Positions 34,122 through 42,685 are shown, counted from the stretch's first letter. The stretch is 64,000 nucleotides of DNA from Geobacter sp. FeAm09 (GCF_008330225.1 NZ_CP042466.1:1002501-1066500); one strand, 5' to 3'. The notes: a model not told the origin generated them from the sequence alone. Program-made: numbers and translations.

Positions 34122-34150
34122 TTGCAGGCCGTTGTGCCGATTACTATAAA
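34122..34150 (+). promoter_or_regulatory. Promoter of the HD-GYP gene
   Basis: TTGCAG (34122-34127), 17 bp, TATAAA (34145-34150), about 60 bp before the ATG at 34217. The rest of the 387-bp gap 33830-34121 shows nothing I can identify. Confidence 0.5.
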
Positions 34151-34216
34151 CTGGACGATGACAGGCGGGACGCAGCAAAGGGGCGGACATGCGAAAAAAC
34201 GACGAGGGGAGCGTAA

Positions 34217-35416
34217 ATGTCCTTAGAGTATTCACCCATAGTGCTTGATTCCATCAACCACGAAACCTTCCCCAAGGTCGAGCTCTACGTCGGGCTCAAC
34301 GGGAAATACACGCTCTACAAACCGGAAAAGACCAAGCTCACCATCCACAATATCGAGCGGCTGCGGGAAAACGGCACCGAGTTCGTGTACATCAACAGCA
34401 AGGATTCGGAGGTGGTGCAGGAGCATGTGGAGAAGCGGCTCGACGATTCCCGTGCCGCCGCCATCCTGTCCCAGCATTCCAAGAACCTCATCTGCAGCCA
34501 GATGGTCATCAAGGCCATCGACGATGTCTTCCGGAAGCCCAACGAGCCGGCCGCATTCGAGAAATGCCGCACCATCCTCGGCAAGATCGCGTTCGTGTTC
34601 GAGGACCGGAACGAGCTCATCAAGCTCTTCGCCAAGCTGGAAGACAACTTCGACAAGTATCTCATCAATCACTCGGCCCAGACGACCATCCTGGCGATGT
34701 TCATGGCCGAGAGGCTGTTCGGCGCCGGGCGGGACGAGATCATCAGCGTCGGCACCGGGGCCATGGTGCACGATATCGGGATGCTCTCCATATCGAGCGA
34801 TATTACGGACAAGGTGGATGTGCTCACGGAAAGCGAGTATTACCGGGTCAAGCTCCATCCCAAATACGGCATCGACCTGCTCACCAGCGCCGGGGTCACG
34901 GACCGGATCGTCCATGACATCACCTGGGGCCATCACGAGCGCTATGACGCCAGCGGCTACCCCAGGGGGCTGTTCGCCGACGATATCCCGCGCCATGCCA
35001 TGCTGGTATCCATCTGCGACATCTACTGCGCCCTGACCATGAACCGTCCCTACAAGTCCGCATCATCCCCCAGCGACACCCTGCGGACCCTGAAGAGCGA
35101 ACGCAAACTTTTCGACCCGGAGATCCTGGCGGGGTTCATGGGGATCATGGAGGACAACGAAATCCCGGAAACGGCGGCAGAGGAAAAGAATACGCGGATA
35201 GAGGCCAGAACCATGGATATGGCCGAGATCCGGGAGCTGAAGAAACTGATGCGGAGCCCCAACGCCGACCGCACCAGGCTGGTCAAGATGCATTCCATCA
35301 TAACGGACAACATCAACAGCACCTATGGCGAAGAGCGGGCGGCCCTCATGGAGCTGCGGTCGGAATTGAAGAACCTGCTCAAGTCCCTGTTCTCCGAGGC
35401 GGCGGGGAAGGTGTGA
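34217..35416 (+). CDS. HD-GYP domain phosphodiesterase
   Basis: A 399-residue cytoplasmic protein. The N-terminal 130 residues resemble DUF3391-like regulatory regions. The HD-GYP domain spans about 140-290: SVGTGAMVHDIGM carries the HD pair, HHERYDASGYPRGL the HHE...GYP motif. HD-GYP enzymes hydrolyse c-di-GMP, and in Geobacter some hydrolyse 3',3'-cGAMP. Both are plausible, since GEMM riboswitches also occur in this window. A long helical tail (about residues 310-399) may mediate dimerisation. Confidence 0.85.
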   Translation: MSLEYSPIVLDSINHETFPKVELYVGLNGKYTLYKPEKTKLTIHNIERLRENGTEFVYINSKDSEVVQEHVEKRLDDSRAAAILSQHSKNLICSQMVIKAIDDVFRKPNEPAAFEKCRTILGKIAFVFEDRNELIKLFAKLEDNFDKYLINHSAQTTILAMFMAERLFGAGRDEIISVGTGAMVHDIGMLSISSDITDKVDVLTESEYYRVKLHPKYGIDLLTSAGVTDRIVHDITWGHHERYDASGYPRGLFADDIPRHAMLVSICDIYCALTMNRPYKSASSPSDTLRTLKSERKLFDPEILAGFMGIMEDNEIPETAAEEKNTRIEARTMDMAEIRELKKLMRSPNADRTRLVKMHSIITDNINSTYGEERAALMELRSELKNLLKSLFSEAAGKV

Positions 35417-35449
35417 AAGGGTCGCCGGATGCCCGTACCGGCAACCGGG

Positions 35450-35679
35450 CACGGGTCATACGCTCGCGCCGGCCGCCATTCCCGGGGAATTTCCAGCGCC
35501 TCGATCTGCCGGGCCAGCAGGTAATTTGTCTGGTGGATCAGGCACCGTGCCATGCTGGCCACCAGGGCGGGGCGGGTCTCCGCAAGCGGCCACCAGGTCC
35601 CGCCGGTCGCCGGGGGCGCGTGCCCCGACTTCCCCGCATGCCGGGTTTCCCGGAAATCCTTTGCCCGCATCTCGAAACT
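35450..35679 (-). pseudogene. Remnant of a four-helix-bundle suffix-domain protein
   Basis: On the minus strand a frame reads ...TWWPLAETRPALVASMARCLIHQTNYLLARQIEALE..., which resembles the CLIHQANYLLDRQ motif of four-helix-bundle suffix domains. The upstream and downstream parts of that family are missing and the frame runs on into the HD-GYP gene. I take it as a decayed fragment. The remainder of the 417-bp gap 35417-35833 looks empty. Confidence 0.3.
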
Positions 35680-35833
35680 CCCCACTCGTCAAGGCTATAG
35701 GCGTCCCTCCTCATAATGCGACTTTTTTTGTCGCTCCCCGGTGCTAGTCTGAATCATGGAAAATGAAAAAGCACATGCTCCGTATCTGCAACTATCTTAA
35801 ATAATGAGATACATATGCAAGAGAGAGTCGAAC

Positions 35834-36157
35834 TTATTCGCCGGATGCTTTCAATTTCATCATGTACTGAATCACTTCGCGCAATTGATCTTTGGAGAGG
35901 CTTTCAGTCGCCGCCAGCAGAACCTTCTCCTCGTAGCTCAACTGGCGATGATACTCTTCCCGAGTGCCAAAGAGGATAGTCTTCTCATCCACGCCGAGGG
36001 CGTCGCACAAAAGGGGGAGGATCTTCTTTCCCGGCCGGCGCTGCCCCCGCTCCAGAGCGGATATGTACGGCTCCTTCACCTGGATGATCTCGGCCAACTG
36101 TTTCTGCGTGTAGCCGGCGTCCTCGCGGAATCTTTTGATGTTGTCCCCGACACTCAT
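35834..36157 (-). CDS. Xre-family repressor (paralogue 1)
   Basis: A 107-residue protein with a Cro/CI-type helix-turn-helix in residues about 5-60 (IKRFREDAGYTQKQLAEIIQVKEPYISALERGQRRPGKK) and a short helical C-terminal domain. It is about 60 percent identical by eye to the neighbour at 36313-36675, including LPLLCDALGVDE. No peptidase domain for RecA-stimulated cleavage, so it is not a lambda-CI-type repressor. Its promoter region holds AATTA-N9-TAATT. Confidence 0.8.
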   Translation of the reverse strand: MSVGDNIKRFREDAGYTQKQLAEIIQVKEPYISALERGQRRPGKKILPLLCDALGVDEKTILFGTREEYHRQLSYEEKVLLAATESLSKDQLREVIQYMMKLKASGE

Positions 36158-36312
36158 GCTGATTACCCCCTGTTGAATTATTCTGAGTTTAATTTAATCA
36201 AGAAGATTGTCAACAAAAAGCTTTATGCATGTTTCTGCATGATTGCCGAATCAAAAAGGAGGGGTGGCGGTGGCTTGTCAGCAGGAGGCGCCGGCGGGCG
36301 GTTGTATGGGGT

Positions 36313-36675
36313 TCATCGGACTCGTGCGGCCCTGGGCTGCGCCAGGTACAGCGGCCCGCCGGATGCCCGCAGTTTCATTGCGAACTCGATCACCAGAAGC
36401 AGGAGCCGGGTGGAGAAGCCCTGCACCGCGGCCAGCAGGACCTTTTCCTCATGGCGCAGCGGGCGCCCCTCGGGACCGAACCGGATCGCCTGCTCGTCCA
36501 CGCCGAGGGCGTCGCACAAAAGGGGGAGAATCTTCTTCCCCGGCCGACGCTGCCCCCGCTCCAGGGCCGACAGGTAGGACGGCTTCATCCCCATGATCCC
36601 GGCCAACTGTTTCTGCGTATAACCCGCTTCCTCGCGGAGCTTTTTGATGTTTTCCCCAACGCCCATGATGGCCAC
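36313..36675 (-). CDS. Xre-family repressor (paralogue 2)
   Basis: A 120-residue Xre protein with the same layout as the downstream paralogue (IKKLREEAGYTQKQLAGIMGMKPSYLSALERGQ). The C-terminal region FSTRLLLLVIEFAMKLRASG parallels LSKDQLREVIQYMMKLKASG of the other copy. The recognition helix differs (MKPSYL versus VKEPYI), so the two may bind different operators. It is divergent from the phage-type genes that start at 36804 and likely represses them. Confidence 0.82.
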   Translation of the reverse strand: MAIMGVGENIKKLREEAGYTQKQLAGIMGMKPSYLSALERGQRRPGKKILPLLCDALGVDEQAIRFGPEGRPLRHEEKVLLAAVQGFSTRLLLLVIEFAMKLRASGGPLYLAQPRAARVR

Positions 36676-36685
36676 CTCCTCATTG

Positions 36686-36778
36686 AATTATAAGTAAGCA
36701 TAATTTAACGCCTCCATTTGTCAATCTAAAAATCATTATGTTTATTTTTTGCTTGACTACTAAATCTTTTTGATTTAG
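36686..36778. promoter_or_regulatory. Operator pair between Xre repressor and phage-type genes
   Basis: Two perfect inverted repeats lie in the 128-bp divergent region: AATTAT-N8-ATAATT at 36686-36705 next to the repressor start, and CTAAATC-TTTTT-GATTTAG at 36760-36778 before the rightward genes. They are natural binding sites for the Xre proteins. Confidence 0.6.
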
Positions 36779-36803
36779 TTTTTAATCAAAAAGGAGGTGA
36801 AAG

Positions 36804-36977
36804 ATGACTGAATCGGATCAATCGGATCATGCCGCGGCCATGTCGGTCCGCCTCCCCCGGACCAAAAAACGGGAGCTGCACGATCTCTCCCGGCGTACCG
36901 GCATCTCCGTGGGGAGCATCGTGCGCAGTCTCATCTATTCCCGGCTGGCCGAGGAGCACGGGGGACCGGGGCCGTGA
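36804..36977 (+). CDS. Small ribbon-helix-helix/CopG-like protein
   Basis: A 57-residue protein starting at an ATG after a near-perfect AAGGAGGTGAAAG ribosome site. It contains MSVRLPRTKKRELHDLSRRTG, then ISVGSIVRSLIYSRLAEEHG, the ribbon-helix-helix pattern. As the first gene of the rightward phage-type operon it may act as an early regulator (Arc- or excisionase-like). Confidence 0.7.
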   Translation: MTESDQSDHAAAMSVRLPRTKKRELHDLSRRTGISVGSIVRSLIYSRLAEEHGGPGP

Positions 36978-37142
36978 GGGGGGGGAGGCCGCAGGGAAAA
37001 AGCATGAAACACGGCGCACCCGAACCGGCCATGTGAGGCGATGACCGCACCCCGGAAAGGTCCCGCGCCGTTCCTCAGTGGCGGATGGCGACCTTGTTGT
37101 AGCCCCATGATGGCGGGCGTTTTTCAACCAGGGAGGTGAACG

Positions 37143-38042
37143 ATGGATGAAGGTACCAGGGCCGCGTGGCTGCGGGCCCGAAGGAGCGGCATCGGCGGTT
37201 CGGATGCGGCGGCGGTGCTGGGGGTGTCACGCTACGCCACCGCTTATCAGGTCTATCTGGACAAACGGGGCGAGTTGCCGGAGCAGCCGGAGAGCCCGGC
37301 CATGTTCTGGGGGCGCGCCCTGGAACCGGCGATCCGGCGGTGTTACGCCGACGCCACCGGCCGGACGGTGCGTGTCCCCGGCCGGATCGTGCGGCACCCG
37401 CACCGCCCCTATCTGCTGGCCACCCTGGACGGCATCACCGACGACGGCCGGGTGCTGGAGATCAAGACCGCCCGCAGCGCCGAAGGGTGGGGCGAGCCGG
37501 GGAGCGACGAGATTCCAGAGGCCTACCTGTGCCAGGTGCAGCATTACCTCATGGTCACCGGGCTGGAAACGGCCGATGTGGCGGTGCTCATCGGCGGCCA
37601 GGATTTCCGGCTCTACGAGGTGGGGGCGGACCGGGAGCTGCAGGATCTCATGGCCGGGCAGGAGGCCGAATTCTGGGGGAGGGTGGAGCGGGGCGAACCC
37701 CCCGAAGCCGCGTCCCTGGCCGACCTGGCCCACCGCTTCCGGCACCCGGTGGCCGCCACGGTCCCCGCTCCGCCCCGGGCCGTTGCCGCGGTGGCCGGGC
37801 TGAAACTGCTGCGGGACGAGATGAAGCGCCTCGAAGCCGAGGAGGAACGGCTGAAGATCATCGTCCAGAGCTGCATGGGGGAGAGGGAGGGGCTCACCAT
37901 CGACGGCCGCCTGGCGGCCACCTGGAAAGCGGCCAAACCAGCCAGCCGCTTCGACCACGACGCTTTCCGGACGGCCCACCCGGAGCTGTATGGCCGCTAC
38001 CTGAAGAGCGGCGAGGCGGTACGGCGCTTTTTGCTGAAGTGA
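37143..38042 (+). CDS. YqaJ-type phage recombination exonuclease
   Basis: A 299-residue protein. The N-terminal 200 residues fit the YqaJ/lambda-exonuclease nuclease fold: RRSGIGGSDAAAVLGVSRY, GRALEPAIRRCYAD (conserved Glu), LLATLDGIT...VLEIKTARS (the D...ExK active site) and AYLCQVQHYLMVTG. The C-terminal third is helical and ends in WKAAKPASRFDHDAF, common in prophage versions. It starts after GGAGGTGAACG. Together with the next gene it looks like a two-component recombination system. Confidence 0.88.
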   Translation: MDEGTRAAWLRARRSGIGGSDAAAVLGVSRYATAYQVYLDKRGELPEQPESPAMFWGRALEPAIRRCYADATGRTVRVPGRIVRHPHRPYLLATLDGITDDGRVLEIKTARSAEGWGEPGSDEIPEAYLCQVQHYLMVTGLETADVAVLIGGQDFRLYEVGADRELQDLMAGQEAEFWGRVERGEPPEAASLADLAHRFRHPVAATVPAPPRAVAAVAGLKLLRDEMKRLEAEEERLKIIVQSCMGEREGLTIDGRLAATWKAAKPASRFDHDAFRTAHPELYGRYLKSGEAVRRFLLK

Positions 38043-38049
38043 ACGGCTG

Positions 38050-38205
38050 ACGTTCGCCGCAGAAACACGGAGGCACGGAGGTCCACAGAGAAAGGCAGAA
38101 AAATCGAGGGATACAACCATCAAACAGGAACCGTTGGTTTTTGCGTCCGTGCTCCCGGTTTTCTCCGCGCCTTTGTGGCGCCGTGGCAAAAATGAGATGT
38201 TAACA
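38050..38205. repeat. Inverted pair of CACGGAGG-type repeats
   Basis: One copy runs rightward (CGCAGAAACACGGAGGCACGG at 38055 onward), and a diverged copy runs leftward to about 38205 (CTCCGCGCCTTTGTGGCGCCG). The same pair recurs at 39249-39430. These resemble the dispersed head-to-head repeats seen between genes in several Geobacter-like genomes. The gap has no gene. Confidence 0.55.
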
Positions 38206-38219
38206 AGGAGACTATACCT

Positions 38220-39068
38220 ATGACAACGACGGCAACCACACCTCTGGATATGTTCACCACCGCCATCGCGCCGCGCCCCGGCGGAAACGCCCCCCTGGGG
38301 GACGCGGAGGGGGCCGTCCTTTTGGCCCGGCGTTTTCCCCGCGACCAGGGCGAGGCCTTCGAGCGGATCATGGCCGCCTGCCGCAGGGCCGGACTGGCCC
38401 GGGCCGGGCTCTACACCTGCCGTCGCGACGGGGCGGACGTCAGCGGCCCCTCCATCCGCCTGGCCGAGGCCATTGCCCAAGGCTGGGGCAACATCCAGGA
38501 GTTGGCGCAGCAGGGGGGCGAAGCCACGGTCAGGGCCTACGCCTGGGACGTGGAGAGCAACACGCGCCAGGAAAAGGTCTTCCTGGTGCGCCACCGGCGC
38601 GCCGGCCGCCCGGGAGCGCCGCGGGCCGGGGAGGGGCGGGACGGCTACGAGGTGGTGGCCAGCCAGGGGGCGCGCCGCCTGCGGGCCTGCATCCTGGGGG
38701 TGGTACCGGGGGATGTGGTGGAGGCGGCCGTGGAGCAGTGCGAGGAGACCCTGGCCCGGACCGACGCTTCCCCCGCGGCCCGGGCCAGACTGGTCGATGC
38801 CTTCGCCGCCTGCGGGGTCAGCCGCGGGCAGGTGGAGGCCCACATCGGCTGCCCCCTGGAAGCCGCCACCCCAGCCCAGGTGGCGGAACTGGGCAAGATC
38901 GGCAACAGCCTGCGGGACGGCATGAGCGCCCCGGGCGACTGGTTCGCTCCACAGGGAGAGGCGGCGGCCGGCGGGGAGGCCCCGCCCCAAAAGGGGGCGG
39001 CCGGGCTGAAGGAGCGGCTGCGCCGCGGTGCAGCCCGGAAAACGGCCGAACCGGCCCGGGAGGTGTGA
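38220..39068 (+). CDS. Phage protein, candidate recombination (annealing) partner of YqaJ
   Basis: A 282-residue soluble protein with SGPSIRLAEAIAQGWGNIQ, AYAWDVESNTRQEKVFLVRH and ASQGARRLRACILGVVPGDVVEAAVEQCEETL. This pattern occurs in phage and prophage proteins encoded next to YqaJ-type exonucleases. The position suggests a single-strand annealing protein, but it is not a clear RecT, Bet or Erf, so this is inference. The C-terminal 60 residues are Ala/Gly/Pro-rich. Confidence 0.6.
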   Translation: MTTTATTPLDMFTTAIAPRPGGNAPLGDAEGAVLLARRFPRDQGEAFERIMAACRRAGLARAGLYTCRRDGADVSGPSIRLAEAIAQGWGNIQELAQQGGEATVRAYAWDVESNTRQEKVFLVRHRRAGRPGAPRAGEGRDGYEVVASQGARRLRACILGVVPGDVVEAAVEQCEETLARTDASPAARARLVDAFAACGVSRGQVEAHIGCPLEAATPAQVAELGKIGNSLRDGMSAPGDWFAPQGEAAAGGEAPPQKGAAGLKERLRRGAARKTAEPAREV

Positions 39069-39069
39069 C

Positions 39070-39237
39070 ATGGAATGTCCCAAGTGTCACTCCCGGCACA
39101 TCCGGCGGGTGGCGGTGATCGCCACCCCCTCGACCCTGGAGCGCTACGACGATGAGCATGCCTGGGTGGAGGGGGACAGTTGCCTCATGTGCGGCTACTG
39201 GGCCGACGTGGGGCCGGAGCCCGCCGCCACTGAATAA
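39070..39237 (+). CDS. Small zinc-ribbon protein
   Basis: A 55-residue protein with CPKC near the N-terminus and CLMC near residue 39, a treble-clef or zinc-ribbon pair. The ATG overlaps the end of the previous gene's stop region (TGACATGG), so it is translated with it. Likely a phage accessory protein; function unknown. Confidence 0.65.
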   Translation: MECPKCHSRHIRRVAVIATPSTLERYDDEHAWVEGDSCLMCGYWADVGPEPAATE

Positions 39238-39248
39238 CCTGAAAGGCT

Positions 39249-39430
39249 GATGTTTGCCACGGCGCCCCGGAGTCTCGGAGAACACCCTTGAGAGCGTCAA
39301 TACCTGCCCCGGAGACACAGAGGAAACCAAAAGCACGAAAAACAGCAACAACAATCCTGATAACGGTTTTACCCCACAAAGTCTTGTGCCTTTCTCCGTG
39401 TACCTCCGTGTCTCCGTGTTTCCGGGGCGG
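39249..39430. repeat. Second inverted pair of CACGGAGG-type repeats
   Basis: The rightward copy begins TTTGCCACGGCGCCCCGGAG (39251 onward). The leftward copy ends in CTCCGTGTCTCCGTGTTTCC (about 39402-39422). It matches the pair at 38050-38205. The 259-bp gap holds no gene. Confidence 0.55.
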
Positions 39431-39496
39431 ATGGTGATCTTAGATTTTATCCGTGTCCCTGGGGCGGGCTTTACGTTGTTTTACTAGGAGGCGCCG

Positions 39497-39922
39497 ATGC
39501 TGAACCACAGGCAGACCCTGTTCGTGAACGAATACCTGGTGGACCTGAACGCCACCCAGGCGGCCATCCGGGCCGGCTACACCGTGGGGTCCGCCAACGA
39601 GACCGGCTGCCGGCTGCTGCGCAAGCCGGAGATCGCCGAGACGGTCCGCCGGGCGATGGCGGCGCGGGCCGAGAAACTGCACCTGAGCGGCGAGGACGTG
39701 CTCCGTTCCATCGTGGAGATCCGGGGCAGGGCCGTGACCAGGGGCAAGCTCTCCCAGGCCCTCAAGGCCAACGAACTTTTGGGCAAGCACCTGAAACTCT
39801 TCACCGACCGGGTGGAGCACGCAGGTCACGACGGCGGCCCCCTGGAGATCTCCGACCTGGAACTGTCCAACCGGCTCCTGACCCTCATCGCCATCCTGGA
39901 GGAACGGGCCGATGGCGCATGA
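39497..39922 (+). CDS. Phage terminase small subunit
   Basis: A 141-residue Terminase_2-type small subunit. LNHRQTLFVNEYLVDLNATQAAIRAGYTVGSANETGCRLLRKPEI is the characteristic N-terminal DNA-binding region; the C-terminal half is helical. It overlaps the large-subunit gene by 11 bp, as usual for translationally coupled terminases. Confidence 0.9.
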   Translation: MLNHRQTLFVNEYLVDLNATQAAIRAGYTVGSANETGCRLLRKPEIAETVRRAMAARAEKLHLSGEDVLRSIVEIRGRAVTRGKLSQALKANELLGKHLKLFTDRVEHAGHDGGPLEISDLELSNRLLTLIAILEERADGA

Positions 39923-41429
39923 TGCCCTGGAAAAGCTGAAACGCCTGTTGGGATACGCCACCGCCGCGGAACGGGCCGAGCTGGCAGCCATCGCCCGCCA
40001 GCTCACCCCGGCCTGGGTGCCGCTCTTCCAGGGGCCGCAACAGGCGGCCTACGACTCCCCGGCCGACGTGCTCTTTTACGGCGGCGCGGCCGGCGGCGGC
40101 AAGACCGACCTGGTGATCGGCGCGGCCCTCACCCGGCACCGGCGCTCCATCATCTTCCGCAAGGTCGGCACCGAGCTGCAGGCCATCATCGACCGCATGG
40201 CCGAGATCCTGGGCACGGCGGAGGGGTACAATGCGCAGAAGAACGTGTGGCGCCTGTCCGGCCGCCAGGTGGAGTTCGGGGCCGTGCCGGTCCCGGGGGA
40301 CGAGAAGAAGTACCAGGGGCGCCCCCACGACCTCAAGGTGTTCGACGAGATCACCTCCTTCCCCGAGGCCCAGTTCCGCTTCCTCGTCACCTGGCTGCGC
40401 ACCACCGCCAAGGCGCAGCGCTGCCGGGTCATCTGCACCGGCAACCCGCCGGTGGACAGCCAGGGAGAGTGGGTGGTGCGCTACTGGGCACCCTGGCTGG
40501 ACAAGGACCACCCCAACCCGGCCCAACCGGGGGAACTGCGCTGGTTCGCCGTGCTGGACGGCAAGGACGTGGAGCTGGACAGCGGCGAGCCGTTTTGCCA
40601 TGCCGGCACGGAGATCAGGCCCCAGTCCCGCACCTTCATCCCGTCGCGGGTCCGGGACAACCCCTTTCTCATGGAAACCGGCTACGAGGCCACCCTGCAG
40701 GCGCTGCCCGAACCGCTCCGTTCGCAAATGCTGGAGGGGGACTTCACGGCGGGCCGGGACGAGAACCCCTTCCAGGTCATCCCCACGGCCTGGGTGACGG
40801 CGGCCCAGGGACGGTGGCGCGAAGAGGGGCGGCAAGGCCCCATGGACGCCGTGGGGCAGGACGTGGCCCGCGGGGGGAGGGCCGAGACGGTGGTGGCCCG
40901 CCGCCACGGGGCGTGGTACGACCAACTCCTCTGCTACCCCGGCAGCGTCACTCCCGACGGCCCCAGCGCCGCGGCAGTCGCCCTGTCCGCCGTGCGGGAC
41001 GGCGCGCCGATCCACGTGGACGTCATCGGCTGCGGCACCAGCCCCTACGACCACCTGAACCGGGCCGGAGTGCACGTGGTGGCCATCAACGGCGCGGCGG
41101 CCAGTTACGGCACGGACCACAGCGGCAAGCTCCGCTTTTACAACCTGCGGGCCGAGTTGTGGTGGAAGCTGCGCGAGGCCCTGGACCCGGCGGCCGTCCC
41201 ACCGGTGGCCCTGCCGCCGGGCCAGGCGCTGCGCGCCGACCTGTGCGCCCCCACCTGGAGCCTGCGCGCGGGCCGGATTCTCATCGAATCCAAGGAGGAT
41301 CTCATGGCCCGCATCGGCCGCTCACCGGACAAGGGGGACGCCATCGTCTACGCCTCGGTGGAGACGCCGAAACGGGCGGCCCTCGCCGGCCGTGCCGGGC
41401 ACGTGGTGGAGTACGATCCGTGGGTGTAG
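39912..41429 (+). CDS. Phage terminase large subunit
   Basis: A 505-residue terminase. The ATPase domain shows Walker A GGAAGGGKTD (about residue 58), Walker B LKVFDEIT (about 148) and the CTGNPP coupling motif. The C-terminal RNase-H-like nuclease carries VGQDVARGG, VDVIGCGTSPYD and DKGDAIVYA, with acidic residues at the expected places. It seems intact. No portal, capsid or tail gene follows, so packaging proteins are present without a head of their own. Confidence 0.9.
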   Translation: MAHDALEKLKRLLGYATAAERAELAAIARQLTPAWVPLFQGPQQAAYDSPADVLFYGGAAGGGKTDLVIGAALTRHRRSIIFRKVGTELQAIIDRMAEILGTAEGYNAQKNVWRLSGRQVEFGAVPVPGDEKKYQGRPHDLKVFDEITSFPEAQFRFLVTWLRTTAKAQRCRVICTGNPPVDSQGEWVVRYWAPWLDKDHPNPAQPGELRWFAVLDGKDVELDSGEPFCHAGTEIRPQSRTFIPSRVRDNPFLMETGYEATLQALPEPLRSQMLEGDFTAGRDENPFQVIPTAWVTAAQGRWREEGRQGPMDAVGQDVARGGRAETVVARRHGAWYDQLLCYPGSVTPDGPSAAAVALSAVRDGAPIHVDVIGCGTSPYDHLNRAGVHVVAINGAAASYGTDHSGKLRFYNLRAELWWKLREALDPAAVPPVALPPGQALRADLCAPTWSLRAGRILIESKEDLMARIGRSPDKGDAIVYASVETPKRAALAGRAGHVVEYDPWV

Positions 41430-41452
41430 GGGCGCATGGCATGCGCCCCTAC
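41426..41452. repeat. REP-like palindrome
   Basis: GTAGGGGCGCAT-GGC-ATGCGCCCCTAC, overlapping the terminase stop codon. Related half or full copies follow at 41736-41759 and about 41780-41813. Confidence 0.65.
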
Positions 41453-41492
41453 GATTCACATAGGTAATCACCGGGAAAATGGAGGTTGAGCG

Positions 41493-41714
41493 ATGACTAT
41501 CGACGAGAGCATGGATACCTGGCGCCGGCGGCGCTGGGTGAGCGCCCAGGAGCTGGCCCAAACCATGGAGGTGACTCCCCGCACGGTGCGCAACTGGTGG
41601 TATTCGCGCAAGACCCCGCTCAAGGCGTGGATGGCCTACGGCGACACGCGCTTCATCCGCTTCACCGCCGCCTCGGCCATCGAGTTCGTGCAGGAGGGGT
41701 TTGCGGAGCCGTAA
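41493..41714 (+). CDS. Small helix-turn-helix protein
   Basis: A 73-residue protein with RRRRWVSAQELAQTMEVTPRTVRNWWYSRKTPLKAW, a MerR/excisionase-like helix-turn-helix, and a short wing (FIRFTAASAIEFVQEG). The size and position after the terminase suggest a phage regulator or excisionase-like protein. No integrase is near. Confidence 0.7.
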   Translation: MTIDESMDTWRRRRWVSAQELAQTMEVTPRTVRNWWYSRKTPLKAWMAYGDTRFIRFTAASAIEFVQEGFAEP

Positions 41715-41735
41715 GTTTTGGGTGGTAACGGGAAC

Positions 41736-41813
41736 GTAGGGGCGCACTGCCGTGCGCCCGATTGGTGTGGGGGTGATGCGGGGCGCATGCGATGCACCCC
41801 TACGGAGCGTGGA
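41736..41813. repeat. REP-like palindromes (two degenerate units)
   Basis: GTAGGGGCGCAC-N4-GTGCGCCC at 41736-41759, followed by GGGGCGCAT-N3-ATGCACCCCTAC ending at about 41812. They share the unit at 41426-41452. Confidence 0.55.
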
Positions 41814-41884
41814 TCGCAGAGGGCGCGTCTCCCCGTTTCATTCTATGCAGGATGGCGACCTGATCCCTCTGGCGTTTGAGACCT

Positions 41885-42418
41885 TCACAGAGTCGGCTCT
41901 CCCGCCGGCTCCCCGACGCGTTCCTGTACGGCGTCCCGGTACATGCGCAGGATGGTCGAGGTATTGACGATGGCGACGACCGTTTCGAGGAGCGTGCCGC
42001 CGATGGAGCCGCTGAGGATGTCGTTCGCCAGCCAGCAGAAGGTGCTGGAGAGGATCACCAGCCGCATGGGGATGCCCTTCATGGTGAACACGGCATAGGT
42101 GGAGACGCACGACCCGATCACGGGCAGCCAGCCGAAGAGGCTTTTCGTAAGCACCAGGCCGATGCCGACGTTGGCGGCAATGACAAAGACCGCCACCAGG
42201 GCCGAGCGGGTCTTCATCGCCAAAAATGAGCGCAGGCTCGTGAGCAGGGCGCTCGCCGCAGCGGTCGGATTGCCGAGCAGGGAAAAATGAACGGTGTAGG
42301 CGATGCTTTCCAGGCCGACGAAAAATTTGAGGGGCCGGTCCTCTTTCTGGAGAAAAGCGACGCAGCCAAGGACGAATGCGATATAGCCCACGCACTGGGG
42401 CAGAGAAAGGAATTCCAC
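41885..42418 (-). CDS. YgjV-family inner-membrane protein
   Basis: A 177-residue protein with five or six hydrophobic segments, e.g. CVGYIAFVLGCVAFL, SALVAVFVIAANVGIGLVL and RLVILSSTFCWLANDILSG. These match the YgjV family, whose function is unknown. I prefer the GTG at 42418 (GGGAG seven bases upstream). The longer frame to 42520 would run through a strong intrinsic terminator hairpin at 42448-42490. The C-terminal tail is polar. Confidence 0.7.
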   Translation of the reverse strand: MEFLSLPQCVGYIAFVLGCVAFLQKEDRPLKFFVGLESIAYTVHFSLLGNPTAAASALLTSLRSFLAMKTRSALVAVFVIAANVGIGLVLTKSLFGWLPVIGSCVSTYAVFTMKGIPMRLVILSSTFCWLANDILSGSIGGTLLETVVAIVNTSTILRMYRDAVQERVGEPAGEPTL

Positions 42419-42447
42419 CAGAATACTCCCGAAGCCTGACGCGTTAT

Positions 42448-42490
42448 GGGCCGAATCCCGAACCAGGTGCGGTTCGGTCGGCCCATTTTT
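42448..42490 (+). terminator. Intrinsic terminator upstream of YgjV gene
   Basis: GGGCCGA and CCGAACC pair with GGTTCGG and TCGGCCC, then ATTTTTT. It would stop rightward transcription from the prophage remnant before promoter C. Confidence 0.75.
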
Positions 42491-42685
42491 TATAATGATA
42501 CTTATACGTATTATTTGCAATATCTGATTTCATGGTGCCGGCCAGAGGGGGGGCGCCCGCCCCGAACCGTCGGCGGGGGATCAGGGTTTTCCCTAATGTG
42601 TCAAAATGATCCAATCAACGGCTCCCGGAACGCCTTAGGGGGCCGTTTTTGCGTGTATTGTCGGTATGTTGTGGGATATTCTCAA

